Counted from the first letter of the stretch, positions 1 to 10,335 are shown. The stretch: DNA of 64,000 nt from Cytobacillus luteolus (GCF_017873715.1 NZ_JAGGKM010000004.1:248001-312000), one strand, 5' to 3'. The notes: a model not told the origin generated them from the letters alone. A program made the numbers and translations.

Positions 1-588
1 TGCCTCTTTACCAGTAATAAAATCAGTAATAACCGCATCATGCTTCCCAATACTTAATGCTTCTAATGCCGTTACATCACTATCGTATAAGATGATATTG
101 TCTGTTTGTTCCTTAGCAGTATCAGCGTAGGTTGAACCTTTAGAAACTGCAATCTCTAAGTCCTTTAAATCGTCGAATGTCTCTATATCACTATCTGGCC
201 TTACAAAGATTTGAGGTCCCGAATAATAATAAGGAGTTGAGAAACTAATATGTTCTAATCGATCAGGTGTGATTGTATGACTTGCTACAGCAGCATCAAA
301 TCGTCCGGTTTTAACACCTTCTACGATACTATTAAACTTAAATTTCTTTTGAACCGGTTCTAACCCAAGCTCCTTTGCGACAGCTTCTGCCACACTTATA
401 TCAAATCCTGACATAACCCCATCACCATCGGTAGTACTAAATGGCTTAAATTCTCCAGATGCGGCATATGTAAATTTATCAGCCTCAACTAGCTTCATAC
501 CATCAGTAGTCGTTTCTTTTCCTCCACATGCAGCTAACAAACCAATCACTAATAATAAACTAAACAGTGTTGCTAGTCCTTTTCTCAT
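1..588 (-). CDS. Amino-acid ABC transporter substrate-binding lipoprotein (C-terminus cut by window edge)
   Basis: The frame is open from an ATG at 588 to base 1, so 196 N-terminal residues are visible and the rest lies outside. The N-terminus has a basic start, a hydrophobic stretch and a lipobox ending LLAAC, predicting lipidation at Cys21. The mature part reads like solute-binding protein family 3: an N-terminal lobe with PFS, then GFDISVAEAVAKELGL, a segment RFDAAVASHTITPDR and a second lobe beginning near KDLEIAVSKGSTY. By family knowledge it binds a polar amino acid outside the membrane for an ABC importer. The ligand cannot be named. Permease and ATPase genes would lie beyond base 1 if they are linked. 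Confidence 0.85.
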   Translation of the reverse strand, partial: MRKGLATLFSLLLVIGLLAACGGKETTTDGMKLVEADKFTYAASGEFKPFSTTDGDGVMSGFDISVAEAVAKELGLEPVQKKFKFNSIVEGVKTGRFDAAVASHTITPDRLEHISFSTPYYYSGPQIFVRPDSDIETFDDLKDLEIAVSKGSTYADTAKEQTDNIILYDSDVTALEALSIGKHDAVITDFITGKEA

Positions 589-794
589 GTAATAACTCCC
601 CCTTAGTTTTATTATTTAAGCCTATATAATTATGTTAACAACAAGCAGATTTTTCCACAAAATTGGTAATCAAGGGTATTCGCTGATAATTCATGATATA
701 GTGTGATTTTACATAGAGGGCATATACATTTAACAGTAATCCCTTATAATACTCCCATTTCCTTCTGATTCCCTTATATCCAACAAATTCATAT

Positions 795-834
795 AAAAAA
801 AGCTGAAACAGGACAAAACATCCTATTTCAGCTT
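795..834 (-). terminator. Intrinsic terminator after engB
   Basis: A 14-base stem (800-813 with 821-834, one mismatch) and a 7-base loop are followed on the minus strand by a run of T. It lies just past the engB stop and ends the lonA-engB transcript. Confidence 0.85.
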
Positions 835-840
835 CAATTT

Positions 841-1422
841 CTACATATAACTTTGTATAACGCTCCAGGCTTTTTCCTTCCCAAGACCAGTTTCAGATGA
901 AAACAAAACTAGTTGATCTGATGGATCAAAGTCTAAAGTTTCACGAACCACTTTCAGATGCTTATCCCATTTACCCTTTGGAATTTTATCAGCTTTTGTG
1001 GCCACGACAATTACTGGGATTTCATAATGTTTGACAAAGCCATACATTGTAACGTCATCTTTAGATGGGGGATGACGAAGGTCAACTATAAGAATAACAG
1101 CCTTTAACTGTTCTCTTGAAGTTAGATATGTCTCAATCATCTTGCCCCATATTTCACGTTCTCTTTTGGATACCTTTGCATAACCATAACCAGGAACATC
1201 TACAAAATGCAAGACCTCATTAATCAGGTAAAAGTTCAAAGTTTGTGTTTTTCCTGGCTTTGAAGAGGTCCTAGCTAGATTTTTTCGATTTAACAGCTTA
1301 TTGATAAATGATGATTTACCCACGTTTGATCTACCTGCTAAAGCAAACTCTGGCAAATGTGTTTCTGGATATTGTTCAGGCTTGACAGCACTAATTACAA
1401 TATCAGCACTTGTTACTTTCAT
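841..1422 (-). CDS. engB: Ribosome biogenesis GTP-binding protein EngB/YsxC
   Basis: A 193-residue TRAFAC GTPase needed for assembly of the large ribosomal subunit. The G motifs are visible in order: P-loop GRSNVGKSS at residues 30-38, the switch II DVPGYG near 75, TKAD near 142 for guanine recognition, and an SSETGLGK G5 region near the end. The length matches the family. It begins three bases after the lonA stop, the same lonA-ysxC pair as in B. subtilis, so the two genes are co-transcribed and translation is probably coupled. A terminator follows directly. Confidence 0.97.
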   Translation of the reverse strand: MKVTSADIVISAVKPEQYPETHLPEFALAGRSNVGKSSFINKLLNRKNLARTSSKPGKTQTLNFYLINEVLHFVDVPGYGYAKVSKREREIWGKMIETYLTSREQLKAVILIVDLRHPPSKDDVTMYGFVKHYEIPVIVVATKADKIPKGKWDKHLKVVRETLDFDPSDQLVLFSSETGLGKEKAWSVIQSYM

Positions 1423-1425
1423 TTT

Positions 1426-3741
1426 TTACTCTCCTACCAATGCGTGTTCTAGTACTTCATCTAAATGCGACACTAAAACAAATTCTAATTCCTTTCGGAC
1501 ACTTTCAGGGATATCGTCCAAGTCTTTTTCATTATCCCTTGGCAATATCACTTTAGTCAACCCTGCACGGTTGGCACTTAAGGATTTTTCCTTTAAACCA
1601 CCAATAGGTAAAACTCGACCTCGTAATGTGATTTCCCCTGTCATTCCTACTTCTTTTCTAACAGCTCTACCAGTAAGGGCTGATATGAGGGCAGTAGCTA
1701 TTGTTATACCTGCAGAAGGCCCATCTTTTGGTACAGCACCTTCAGGAACATGAATATGAATGTCATTTTTCTCATTAAACTCTGGATCAATTTTCAATTC
1801 ATTTGCACGTGATCGAATATAGCTAAATGCAGCCTGAGCTGATTCCTTCATAACATCTCCAAGCTTACCTGTTAAAACAAGCTTACCTTTTCCAGGTGCA
1901 ATGGACACTTCAATTGACAGTGTATCTCCACCAAAGGCTGTGTACGCAAGCCCTGTTGCTACCCCAACTTGGTCCTCAAGCTCTGCTTGTCCGTATCTAA
2001 AGTTAGGTTTCCCTAAAAACTCCTCAAGGTTTTTTTCTGTTACAACCACTCGTTTACGTCCTTCACCAACAATGATTTTTGCTGCCTTACGACATATAGT
2101 AGCTAGTTGTCTCTCTAAACTACGAACACCGGCCTCACGTGTATAGTAACGTATAATATTCTGAATTGCTTCGTCACGCATTTGAATTTTACCTTTATTT
2201 AACCCATGCTCCTCGATTTGCTTAGGAAATAAATGATCCTTGGCGATATGTACTTTTTCTGGTTCTGTATATCCCGCTATCGTAATTATTTCCATTCTAT
2301 CTCGTAGAGGACCAGGGATAGTTGCTAGATTATTTGCAGTTGCTATAAACATAACCTTCGATAAGTCATATGGTTCTTCAATAAAATGATCACTAAAGGT
2401 ACTATTTTGTTCAGGATCTAATACTTCTAGCATTGCAGAAGAAGGATCGCCACGGAAATCGCTAGACATTTTATCAATCTCATCTAGTAGGAAGACAGGA
2501 TTAATCGTACCTGCTTTTTTCATACCCTGGATAATTCTCCCTGGCATTGCTCCAACATAGGTTCTACGGTGTCCTCTAATTTCTGATTCATCCCGAACTC
2601 CACCTAATGATATTCTCACAAAGTTTCTTCCTAGAGATTTAGCTACCGATCTTGCAAGTGATGTTTTACCTACACCCGGAGGTCCAGCCAAGCAAAGAAT
2701 TGGGCCTTTAAGAGATTGTGTTAATTGCTGCACGGCAAGGTACTCAAGCACACGTTCTTTAACCTTTTCTAAACCATAATGGTCCTTCTCTAAAATTTCT
2801 TCAGCTCGGTTTATATCTAACTGGTCAGTAGTTGCTTTCGTCCATGGTAAAGAGATTAGCCACTCTATATAGTTCCGAATAACGGCACTTTCAGCTGAGG
2901 TTGAAGGTATCTTTTCATAACGATCTAATTCTTTAAAAGCTATTTCTTCAATATTGGCAGGCATGTTAGCATTTTCAATTTTTTCTTTCAAGGATGTTAC
3001 TTCGCCTGTTTTACCTTCTTTATCACCAAGTTCTTTTTGAATAGCCTTCATTTGCTCTCTAAGGTAATATTCCTTTTGAGTACGTTCCATTGAACGTTTG
3101 ACACGTTGACCTATTTTCTTTTCTAATGATAATACTTCTTTCTCATTATTAATAATGGAGATGACCTTATCCATACGCTCTTTGATATCGAGTGTTTCTA
3201 GTATTTCTTGTTTCTCTTTTAATTTTAAAGGTAAGTGAGAAGCAATGATATCAGCAAGACGACCAGGCTCTTCAATGTCAGTTACAGTCGAGTAGGTTTC
3301 GGCTGATATTTTCTTCGATAGTTTTATGTACTGTTCAAAATACTCAAGCATCGTGCGCATTAATGCTTCACTTTCAACATCTTTCTCGGGATCATCTTCA
3401 AACGTTTCAATTTTTGAAGAGATATAGTCTCCCTCATCATAGAATTCTTTAAGACGAGCACGAGTTAACCCTTCAACAAGAACGCGAATTGTTCCATTTG
3501 GAAGTTTAAGCATCTGCTTAACTTGAGTTAAAGTTCCCATTGTGAAGATATCATCTTCAGTTGGATCGTCAATAGAGACATCCTTCTGGGTTGTTAAAAA
3601 GATTTTATGTTCTTCTACCATTGATTTCTCAAGTGCTTGAATGGATTTGTCGCGCCCAACATCTAGGTGCAAAACCATTGTTGGATAGACGAGTAAGCCC
3701 CTAAGTGGTAAAAGAGGAACAATGATTTCATTATTATTCAC
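1426..3741 (-). CDS. lonA: ATP-dependent protease LonA
   Basis: Cytoplasmic AAA+ serine protease that degrades damaged and regulatory proteins. In order it has an N-terminal substrate domain (PLLPLRGLLVYPTMVLH), a long coiled-coil linker, Walker A GPPGVGKT, Walker B FLLDEIDK, and a C-terminal protease domain with the catalytic Ser in PKDGPSAG and Lys in GGLKEK. Two in-frame GTG codons lie at the 5' end. The first (3750) overlaps the GAGGTG ribosome binding site, so the second at 3741, eight bases after GAGG, is preferred. That gives 771 residues with Ser676 and Lys719; the longer start would give 774. The gene is paired with engB downstream and lonB upstream. Confidence 0.97.
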   Translation of the reverse strand: MNNNEIIVPLLPLRGLLVYPTMVLHLDVGRDKSIQALEKSMVEEHKIFLTTQKDVSIDDPTEDDIFTMGTLTQVKQMLKLPNGTIRVLVEGLTRARLKEFYDEGDYISSKIETFEDDPEKDVESEALMRTMLEYFEQYIKLSKKISAETYSTVTDIEEPGRLADIIASHLPLKLKEKQEILETLDIKERMDKVISIINNEKEVLSLEKKIGQRVKRSMERTQKEYYLREQMKAIQKELGDKEGKTGEVTSLKEKIENANMPANIEEIAFKELDRYEKIPSTSAESAVIRNYIEWLISLPWTKATTDQLDINRAEEILEKDHYGLEKVKERVLEYLAVQQLTQSLKGPILCLAGPPGVGKTSLARSVAKSLGRNFVRISLGGVRDESEIRGHRRTYVGAMPGRIIQGMKKAGTINPVFLLDEIDKMSSDFRGDPSSAMLEVLDPEQNSTFSDHFIEEPYDLSKVMFIATANNLATIPGPLRDRMEIITIAGYTEPEKVHIAKDHLFPKQIEEHGLNKGKIQMRDEAIQNIIRYYTREAGVRSLERQLATICRKAAKIIVGEGRKRVVVTEKNLEEFLGKPNFRYGQAELEDQVGVATGLAYTAFGGDTLSIEVSIAPGKGKLVLTGKLGDVMKESAQAAFSYIRSRANELKIDPEFNEKNDIHIHVPEGAVPKDGPSAGITIATALISALTGRAVRKEVGMTGEITLRGRVLPIGGLKEKSLSANRAGLTKVILPRDNEKDLDDIPESVRKELEFVLVSHLDEVLEHALVGE

Positions 3742-3836
3742 TGCAAACACCTCTAAATTACAAGATTATACGTTTTCTTTTTTCAATTCTATCTTATTTA
3801 TTTTCTAGTGTCTAATCTGGGCCCTTAAATGTAAAA

Positions 3837-3879
3837 TGACTTCGACTCATACTATATGCTTTGTTAGCTGTCGAAGTCA
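3837..3879 (-). terminator. Probable terminator between lonB and lonA
   Basis: A perfect 10-base inverted repeat (3837-3846 and 3870-3879) with a 23-base loop lies just past the lonB stop, with a short T run on the minus strand. The weak U-tract makes read-through into lonA possible. Confidence 0.55.
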
Positions 3880-3888
3880 CTAAACACA

Positions 3889-5562
3889 TTATACAGATTC
3901 TTTCTTAGAATAGGTTGAAGTAGCAGGTATGATTGTTTCGGTCTGTTTAAAGCTAGATCGATCTAAAGCTATTTTGAATACCTCTTCTAAGTGAGTAACT
4001 GGCACAATTTCAATTCCGTCAATTTCCTGTAAAATCGCTTGCATGTTTTCTGAAGGGATTATTACTTTTTTAGCACCTGCGATTTTTGCTGCCTTTATTT
4101 TAGCTATAACTCCACCAATAGGCTTGACATTCCCATGAATACTAATTTCTCCTGTCATGGCTACAGTGTTATGTATAGGTATTTCATGGATTGCTGAATA
4201 AATACCCGTTGCCATAGCAATACCTGCTGATGGCCCATCAATCGGAATTCCACCAGGGAAATTAACGTGGATATCAAAATTAGAAGCTTGCACACCCATA
4301 GAACGTAAAACAGTAATTACATTTTCAATTGATCCTTTTGCCATACTTTTACGACGAATTGACTTCCCTTTATCCCCTATACTTTCTTCTTCAACAATTC
4401 CGGTTATATTAATAGTCCCATTTTCTTTTGCTGGAATTACAGTCACTTCAATTTCTAATAATGAGCCTGTATTCGGGCCATAGACTGCCAAACCGTTAAC
4501 TAAGCCTATCTTAGACTCTTCATTTATTTTTCTTTCATGTCGTGGGCTCATTTGACTTGAATGGATAACCCATTCTATATCTTCTTCACGAATAAAATCT
4601 CTTTCTTCCGTTATCGCAAGTCCAGCTGATATTTGAACCATATTAACTGCTTCACGACCATTTCTAGCATAGGAAGATAAAATAGCTATACCCTTGTCGC
4701 TGATATTCATTTTAACTTTATCCGCAGCGTTTCTGGCAACTGCCGAGATTTCGTCTTGATCTAACTCCCTGAAAAAGACCTCTAGGCAACGAGAGCGGAT
4801 AGCTGGCGGTATTTCGTTGGGAGTTCTAGTAGTTGCTCCAATCAAGCGAAAATCAGCCGGTAAACCATTTTTAAAAATATCATGGATATGTGTAGGAATT
4901 TGCGTATTCTCCTCATTGTAATAAGCACTTTCAAGGAAAACCTTTCGATCCTCTAGTACCTTAAGCATTTTATTCATTTGAATAGGATGTAACTCACCAA
5001 TCTCATCAATGAAGAGAACTCCCCCATGGGCATGTGTTACTGCGCCTTGCTTTGGTTGTGGAATTCCTGCCTGTCCCATTGCCCCAGCACCTTGGTAGAT
5101 AGGGTCATGAACAGAACCAATTAACGGATCAGCAATACCTCTTTCATCAAAACGAGCTGTTGTTGCATCAAGTTCTACAAAAACAGCAGAAGGTTTAAAT
5201 GGAGATTTACCATTTTTTTTCGCTTCTTCAAGCACTAATCTTGCAGCAGCCGTTTTTCCAACTCCAGGTGGTCCATAAACAATAACATGTTGCGGATTCG
5301 GGCCACATAACGCTGCTTTCAATGCACGGATACCATCTTCTTGACCAACTATGTCTTTGAAGCTAGTAGGTCTAACTCTTTCAGCCAATGGTTCAGATAA
5401 AGAAATTGCTCTCATTTTACGTAGTTGTTCCATTTCCTTACGGGATTCTTTATCAATTGATACCTTTTGTGTTCTTTGATTTTTAAGCAAGTTCCAGAAA
5501 TAGAGTCCTATAATTACTCCAAAAAATAACTGGACAAACAAAGCAATACCTGTCCAACTCAT
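3889..5562 (-). CDS. lonB: Membrane-anchored, sporulation-linked protease LonB
   Basis: A 557-residue Lon-like protease. Residues 5-23 form one hydrophobic membrane segment instead of the LonA substrate domain. Next come Walker A GPPGVGKT near residue 96, a Walker B LFIDEIGE, and a protease domain with the catalytic Ser in DGPSAG and a Lys downstream. In B. subtilis LonB is made in the forespore under SigF, and a matching SigF promoter lies just upstream here. The start ATG follows GGGAGGG by six bases. It sits between clpX and lonA, the order seen in B. subtilis. Confidence 0.95.
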   Translation of the reverse strand: MSWTGIALFVQLFFGVIIGLYFWNLLKNQRTQKVSIDKESRKEMEQLRKMRAISLSEPLAERVRPTSFKDIVGQEDGIRALKAALCGPNPQHVIVYGPPGVGKTAAARLVLEEAKKNGKSPFKPSAVFVELDATTARFDERGIADPLIGSVHDPIYQGAGAMGQAGIPQPKQGAVTHAHGGVLFIDEIGELHPIQMNKMLKVLEDRKVFLESAYYNEENTQIPTHIHDIFKNGLPADFRLIGATTRTPNEIPPAIRSRCLEVFFRELDQDEISAVARNAADKVKMNISDKGIAILSSYARNGREAVNMVQISAGLAITEERDFIREEDIEWVIHSSQMSPRHERKINEESKIGLVNGLAVYGPNTGSLLEIEVTVIPAKENGTINITGIVEEESIGDKGKSIRRKSMAKGSIENVITVLRSMGVQASNFDIHVNFPGGIPIDGPSAGIAMATGIYSAIHEIPIHNTVAMTGEISIHGNVKPIGGVIAKIKAAKIAGAKKVIIPSENMQAILQEIDGIEIVPVTHLEEVFKIALDRSSFKQTETIIPATSTYSKKESV

Positions 5563-5603
5563 GAAATACCCTCCCTAAGCTCTTAGTTGTCATGTTTAAT
5601 TGC

Positions 5604-5633
5604 TAGTATTTCCGATGTGGAGGTGTAATAAAC
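5604..5633 (-). promoter_or_regulatory. SigF-type promoter for lonB
   Basis: On the minus strand a GTTTA element (5629-5633) is followed after 15 bases by GGAAATACTA (5604-5613). This fits the forespore SigF pattern GywTA-N15-GGnnAnAnTw. It lies about 40 bases upstream of the lonB start and agrees with the known SigF control of lonB in B. subtilis. Confidence 0.7.
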
Positions 5634-5674
5634 AAAAAAAGGATAAAAGAAATAGATAGGTACTTAAAGAAAAT

Positions 5675-5713
5675 AAAAAAAAGTAGCAGAAAGGATATCC
5701 TTATCTGCTACTT
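5675..5713 (-). terminator. Intrinsic terminator after clpX
   Basis: An almost perfect 16-base inverted repeat (5681-5696 with 5697-5713) is followed on the minus strand by a T-rich run. It ends clpX before the lonB promoter. Confidence 0.85.
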
Positions 5714-5725
5714 TATATGAATTAT

Positions 5726-6991
5726 TTAAGCTGAATTTTTAGCGTCATCCACAACAACTGTACCATCGTTTAATAGTAACTTTGGTGGTGTACTGTCTCT
5801 TACTGTTTCTGGAGTAATAATACATTTAGTTATATCTTCTCTTGAAGGTAAGTCAAACATTACATCTAACATAATCCCTTCAATAATTGAACGTAAACCA
5901 CGAGCCCCTGTTTTTCGCTCAATTGCTTTTTTCGCAATTTCAACTAATGCATCATCTTCGAAGTCTAGCTCTACATCATCAAGCTCGAGCATTTTTTGAT
6001 ATTGCTTAACTAACGCATTTTTCGGTTTTGTTAAAATTTCAACTAACGCATCTTCGTCTAATGGTTCTAAGCTTGCAATGACAGGAAGACGTCCGATAAA
6101 TTCCGGAATAAGTCCAAATTTTAATAAATCTTCAGGTAACGCTTTTGATAGCAATTCCTTTTGATTTAAATCCTCTTGTGCAGCATCCGAGCCAAAACCA
6201 ATTACTTTTTTACCTAATCGGCGTTTTACAATTTGTTCGATTCCATCAAATGCTCCACCACATACAAACAAGATGTTTGTTGTATCAATTTGGATAAATT
6301 CCTGATGAGGGTGCTTACGTCCACCCTGCGGAGGTACACTTGCAACTGTTCCTTCAAGAATTTTTAGAAGGGCTTGTTGTACACCTTCACCCGAAACGTC
6401 ACGAGTAATTGACGGATTTTCTGATTTGCGAGCTACTTTATCAATTTCATCAATATAGATGATTCCCTTTTCAGCCTTTTCCACATCGTAGTCAGCTGCC
6501 TGAATTAACTTTAGAAGAATGTTCTCTACATCTTCACCTACATACCCTGCTTCTGTTAAAGAAGTAGCATCTGCAATAGCAAATGGCACGTTTAAAATTC
6601 TAGCCAATGTTTGAGCTAAAAGAGTTTTACCACTACCTGTTGGCCCTATCATAACAATATTACTTTTTGATAATTCCACATCATCAATTTTACTATTTGA
6701 GTTGATTCGTTTGTAGTGATTATATACAGCTACGGATAAAGACTTTTTCGCTGCATCTTGACCAATGACATATTCGTCTAAGATTTCACGGATTTCTTTC
6801 GGCTTAGGAACATCCTTGAATTCAACTTCTTCTTCAGTTCCAAGTTCCTCTTCAACGATTTCTGTACATAATTCAATACATTCATCACATATATAAACAC
6901 CTGGACCAGCAACTAACTTACGTACTTGATCCTGCGTTTTACCACAAAAGGAACACTTCAATTGCCCTTTTTCATCGTTAAACTTAAACAT
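5726..6991 (-). CDS. clpX: ATP-dependent Clp protease ATP-binding subunit ClpX
   Basis: A 421-residue AAA+ unfoldase that feeds substrates to ClpP. The N-terminal zinc domain has Cys13, Cys16, Cys35 and Cys38. Walker A is GPTGSGKT, the pore loop is GYVGED, Walker B is IIYIDEIDK, and the IGF loop that docks ClpP is present in KKVIGFGSD. Length and motifs are complete. The start ATG follows AAGGGGTGA. clpP is not in the window, as in B. subtilis where it is unlinked. Confidence 0.98.
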   Translation of the reverse strand: MFKFNDEKGQLKCSFCGKTQDQVRKLVAGPGVYICDECIELCTEIVEEELGTEEEVEFKDVPKPKEIREILDEYVIGQDAAKKSLSVAVYNHYKRINSNSKIDDVELSKSNIVMIGPTGSGKTLLAQTLARILNVPFAIADATSLTEAGYVGEDVENILLKLIQAADYDVEKAEKGIIYIDEIDKVARKSENPSITRDVSGEGVQQALLKILEGTVASVPPQGGRKHPHQEFIQIDTTNILFVCGGAFDGIEQIVKRRLGKKVIGFGSDAAQEDLNQKELLSKALPEDLLKFGLIPEFIGRLPVIASLEPLDEDALVEILTKPKNALVKQYQKMLELDDVELDFEDDALVEIAKKAIERKTGARGLRSIIEGIMLDVMFDLPSREDITKCIITPETVRDSTPPKLLLNDGTVVVDDAKNSA

Positions 6992-7286
6992 CCTGTCACC
7001 CCTTAGATTATTCTATATGTATTTTTCTATCTCTTACAACTTTCTAACACTTCTTAAATCAGGTATGTAGTGGATTGTACCATATTCCAAAGTAATACAG
7101 GTAATAATAACTCTTTTGTTTATATGTAGTGATAAAACAGGGAAAATATGATGCTTAGTGAGAAAAAGATTATGTATGTAGCATCAGAAAACAAGGTCAA
7201 AAAATAACCTTCTTACTATCATTCCCATTAATTAAATATTAAAACTTATGTTATGTAACTTACACGATTCCTACTTCTTTATAAGG
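6992..7286. other. Intergenic gap between clpX and tig
   Basis: No open frame of note is present. On the minus strand an extended -10 (TG plus TACAAT, 7074-7082) lies about 85 bases upstream of clpX and is a plausible clpX promoter, though without a clear -35. The remainder is AT-rich and unremarkable, with the tig terminator at its far end. Confidence 0.4.
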
Positions 7287-7317
7287 GAAAACAAGGCACG
7301 ATTGAGTCGCGCCTTGT
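7287..7317 (-). terminator. Intrinsic terminator after tig
   Basis: An 11-base stem (7291-7301 with 7307-7317) has one A/C position that becomes a G-U pair in minus-strand RNA. A short T-rich tail follows on that strand. This shows orientation toward tig. Confidence 0.7.
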
Positions 7318-7339
7318 CCTCTTGTCCTCTTACTTATTA

Positions 7340-8626
7340 TTATGCAACATCTTTACTATTTTCTACAAGTAAATCGATTGCTTTACGGAATTTAAGATCT
7401 TCTTTAATTCCATCAAGTCCACCTAGCATTTGTTTAATAGACTCAACTGGTGTGCTGTACATTTCAGCCATTTTTTCTAATTCAGCATTTACTTCTTCTT
7501 CAGAAACTTCAATGTTTTCTGCTTTAGTAATTGCTTCTAACGTTAAGTTAATGCGTACACGTTTACCCGCATCTTCTTTCATTTGTCCGCGAAGAGCATT
7601 TTCATCTTGTCCTGAGAACTGGTAGTAAAGGTCAAGGTTCATGCCTTGCATTTGTAAACGTTGTTCAAATTCTTTAAGCATACGGTCTAACTCAGTGTTT
7701 ACCATTGCTTCAGGAACATCAACTTCCGCATTTTCAGCAGCTTTTTCGATGACAGTGTCACGAAGGTGATTTTCTGCTTCAGTTTTCTTAGTAGATTCTA
7801 AACGCTCTCTTGTTTTTGTCTTTAATTCAGCAAGAGTTTCAACTTCTTCATCAGCATCCTTAGCAAACTCATCATCTAAAGCTGGAAGTTCTTTTGCTTT
7901 AATTTCATGAATTTTCACTTTGAACACTGCAGGCTTACCTGCTAGGTTTTCAGCATGGTATTCCTCAGGGAAGTTAACTTCAACGTCTTTCTCTGCCCCA
8001 GTTTCTAATCCAACTAATTGGTCTTCAAAGCCTGGAATGAACTGTCCAGAACCTACTTCTAATGAATAGTTCTCCGCTTTTCCACCTTCAAAAGCTTCAC
8101 CATCAACAAAGCCTTCAAAATCCATTACAACCGTATTACCATTTTCAACTGTTCCTTCTTCTTTTACCACTAACTCAGCATGACGCTCTTGTAAAGATTT
8201 TAACTCATTGTCTACATCTTCATCAGTTACAGTTGGGTCAATTTTCTCAACCTCTAAACCTTTATATTCACCTAATTTTACTTCGGGCTTAACTGTTACT
8301 TTTGCAGTAAAGATTAAAGATTTACCTTTTTCAATCTGCTCGATATCAATTTCAGGACGGTCTACTGGATCGATTCCAGCTTCTTCAACTGCACTTGCAT
8401 ATGCATCAGGTAGTAAAATATCTAATGCATCTTGGTAAAGAGATTCTACACCAAATTTCTTTTCAAACATGCTACGAGGCATTTTTCCTTTACGGAAGCC
8501 AGGAACGTTAACTTGTTTAACAACCTTTTTAAACGCTTCGTCAAGACCTTGTGTTACTTTGTCAGCATCCACTTCAATCGTTAGGACACCTTGATTACCT
8601 TCTAATTTTTCCCATTTTACAGACAT
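7340..8626 (-). CDS. tig: Trigger factor, ribosome-bound chaperone and prolyl isomerase
   Basis: A 428-residue chaperone that meets nascent chains at the ribosome exit. The ribosome-docking signature GFRKGK is at residues 43-48 of the N-terminal domain. An FKBP-type isomerase domain follows at about 160-245, with [11 protein letters not shown] and [12 protein letters not shown], and then the helical C-terminal domain. The length is normal. GGAGGG precedes the ATG. It is the first gene of the tig-clpX-lonB-lonA-engB quality-control run, and each part has its own terminator. Confidence 0.98.
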   Translation of the reverse strand: MSVKWEKLEGNQGVLTIEVDADKVTQGLDEAFKKVVKQVNVPGFRKGKMPRSMFEKKFGVESLYQDALDILLPDAYASAVEEAGIDPVDRPEIDIEQIEKGKSLIFTAKVTVKPEVKLGEYKGLEVEKIDPTVTDEDVDNELKSLQERHAELVVKEEGTVENGNTVVMDFEGFVDGEAFEGGKAENYSLEVGSGQFIPGFEDQLVGLETGAEKDVEVNFPEEYHAENLAGKPAVFKVKIHEIKAKELPALDDEFAKDADEEVETLAELKTKTRERLESTKKTEAENHLRDTVIEKAAENAEVDVPEAMVNTELDRMLKEFEQRLQMQGMNLDLYYQFSGQDENALRGQMKEDAGKRVRINLTLEAITKAENIEVSEEEVNAELEKMAEMYSTPVESIKQMLGGLDGIKEDLKFRKAIDLLVENSKDVA

Positions 8627-8903
8627 ATATTTCCCTCCAGCATTTATTATGTGTTCAATTACTTTTGTCAGATAATGAATATGCTGTCTTTTAATTAGGT
8701 TGGTATTCGAACATGATTACTCATTTCTAACCTTTCGACTGCCTGAACAATATGTAGTATATTTGTCCATTTTTAACAAGTCATTATCTATTTATACCGA
8801 CATGCTTATGTGTGGTAATTGTTTTCTTCGCTTATATGTAGGCATACGAGTATTTACAACCCTTACATTATAACATACTCTATAATCCTTTCAACAGATT
8901 GAA

Positions 8904-9929
8904 TTATATTTCTAAAAAAGAAATTTTTTCTATTTCTTTCAATGTTTCTAGTGCACAATTCACGTTTCCTATATCATCTCCATACATAAAACTTCCTATG
9001 TCAATCTCCATTCCATGAAGTTCACTTCCATACATATACAAAGCTGCAGACCATGTTTTACTAGAATGCGCTTTCGGTAAAAAAGGATAGGTTACGTATA
9101 AATACCTAAACCATATTTCTTTACACACCTCAAATAAGGTTGGGTTGTTATTTGCTAGCATTTCCTCTAAACCTTCCAGAACCTGCTGTGCATGTTCATT
9201 ATCAATGATATCAGTAAGTTTTGAAGGAATAACCGTACCTTCCTCACCTAGTTTTACAACCGTTATTTCTTTATCGATTGAATGGTCAATAAGGAGCTGC
9301 ATAATCATTGTTTTGATTACAACATCCTTAGTAGGGTCAATTAAATACTGTTGAATAAGTTCAAGATATTTAGAAATATTGCTTTCCTTTAAAGTATGTA
9401 GTAGTTTAATTTGTTCATTTTTGTCACTTTGTTCTAGTAGAATTTGTTGAATTTGTTCGTATTTATTTTCTGGTTCAAATTTGTCTTCAAGAATCTCTTC
9501 TGTATTGGAGGAAGTATATCTCCGACTGAATTCTAATAATTGATAAAGGTTTTCCGCGTGTTGTGAAGGCACCTGATTTTCCTGGAAAACTGCTTCAAGT
9601 GTTGTTTTTACTTCTGTATATTCCCCCAATTGAATTAAGATGGTTAGGTAAAATTGAAGAACATGAAAGTAATCTCCTACATCCTCTAATAACATTCTTT
9701 TACAGCTCTGTTTAGCTTCCTCTAGACGCCCCATCTCGAATAAGCACATCACAATTCCAAACTCAATTTCATCATTTACTGAATCTATTTCCTTCGCTTG
9801 TGAAAGCAGGTCTAAGGCATGCTTATAGTTCTTATTTTTGATAGCATCCATCCCTTTATCTAAAAGACGTTCCTTTAATTTTGGGAACTGAATGACTCTC
9901 GCTTTTCGGTCATTAGATTGGTTATTCAT
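8904..9929 (-). CDS. ysoA: YsoA-like tetratricopeptide-repeat protein
   Basis: A 341-residue soluble protein of unknown function. Residues about 20-90 carry TPR-like helices (AIKNKNYKHALDLLSQAKEID, then a repeat with MGRLEEAKQ). A mid region rich in Glu, Gln and Leu follows, and the C-terminal 100 residues have the aromatic segments seen in YsoA-type proteins. Its place directly upstream of tig is that of B. subtilis ysoA. In B. subtilis leuD follows on the far side; here that neighbour is missing and a tRNA-Arg is found instead. No signal peptide is seen. Confidence 0.8.
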   Translation of the reverse strand: MNNQSNDRKARVIQFPKLKERLLDKGMDAIKNKNYKHALDLLSQAKEIDSVNDEIEFGIVMCLFEMGRLEEAKQSCKRMLLEDVGDYFHVLQFYLTILIQLGEYTEVKTTLEAVFQENQVPSQHAENLYQLLEFSRRYTSSNTEEILEDKFEPENKYEQIQQILLEQSDKNEQIKLLHTLKESNISKYLELIQQYLIDPTKDVVIKTMIMQLLIDHSIDKEITVVKLGEEGTVIPSKLTDIIDNEHAQQVLEGLEEMLANNNPTLFEVCKEIWFRYLYVTYPFLPKAHSSKTWSAALYMYGSELHGMEIDIGSFMYGDDIGNVNCALETLKEIEKISFLEI

Positions 9930-10021
9930 CGAGCAGTTTACAACTCCAGACGTTTAAATAATGATTTTGGTTTAGTTTAACAACTAGTAGAAAATAAAAC
10001 AATAGAAGAGGAAATAGAGCA

Positions 10022-10104
10022 CAAAATAAAAAATCCCACTATATTAGTCATTTATCAACATTTTGCAAGGCAAAATATTCATAAATGTTAATATAACAGG
10101 ATTT
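10022..10104 (-). terminator. Long nested hairpin terminator after tRNA-Arg
   Basis: Four paired blocks are separated by small internal loops: 10031-10036/10099-10104, 10040-10046/10089-10095, 10049-10055/10081-10087 and 10060-10066/10070-10076, with a 3-base loop. A T-rich run follows on the minus strand. It starts four bases past the tRNA CCA end and is far longer than needed for termination. Confidence 0.7.
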
Positions 10105-10107
10105 AAA

Positions 10108-10184
10108 TGGCGTCCCAGGAGAGATTCGAACTCCCGACCGTACGCTTAGAAGGCGTATGCTCTATCCGGCTGAGCTACTGGGAC
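10108..10184 (-). tRNA. tRNA-Arg(UCU)
   Basis: A full cloverleaf reads on the minus strand: acceptor GTCCCAG, a D arm containing AGCTCAGCCGGATAGAGC, an anticodon loop CTTCTAA with anticodon TCT (reads AGA), a T arm with GTTCGAATC, and an encoded CCA end after discriminator G. All stems pair. Its 3' end abuts a long terminator hairpin. Confidence 0.97.
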
Positions 10185-10227
10185 ATTGTGTTATAATAAT
10201 ATTTAGTTTAGTACACCAATCAGGTTA

Positions 10228-10335
10228 TGACGTCCTAATCTCAGAAAGATTATTCAAGTAGCAGCTCGATTAGTACGCTGAAGCTTTTTCAGGTAGCTTA
10301 TTCGTTCGTGCTCTATCCGGCTGAGCTACTGGGAC
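10228..10335 (-). pseudogene. Decayed tandem copy of tRNA-Arg
   Basis: Bases 10309-10336 are identical over 28 bases to the 5' acceptor and D arm of the working tRNA (10158-10185). Further 3' the likeness fades but remains in order: an anticodon-arm-like CTTCAGCGTAC, a T-loop-like TTGAAT, and an acceptor-like end GGACGTCA at 10228-10235. Insertions bring it to 108 bases, and no anticodon stem or T stem can form. I read it as a pseudo-tRNA left from a tandem duplication. A partial duplication by an integrating element is the alternative. Confidence 0.6.

Noticed and set aside
10186-10308. Piece of a 23S rRNA 3' end (a TACTAATCG-like string)
   Set aside because: Only about ten bases match. The string is better explained as part of the decayed tRNA copy, and no rRNA gene is near.
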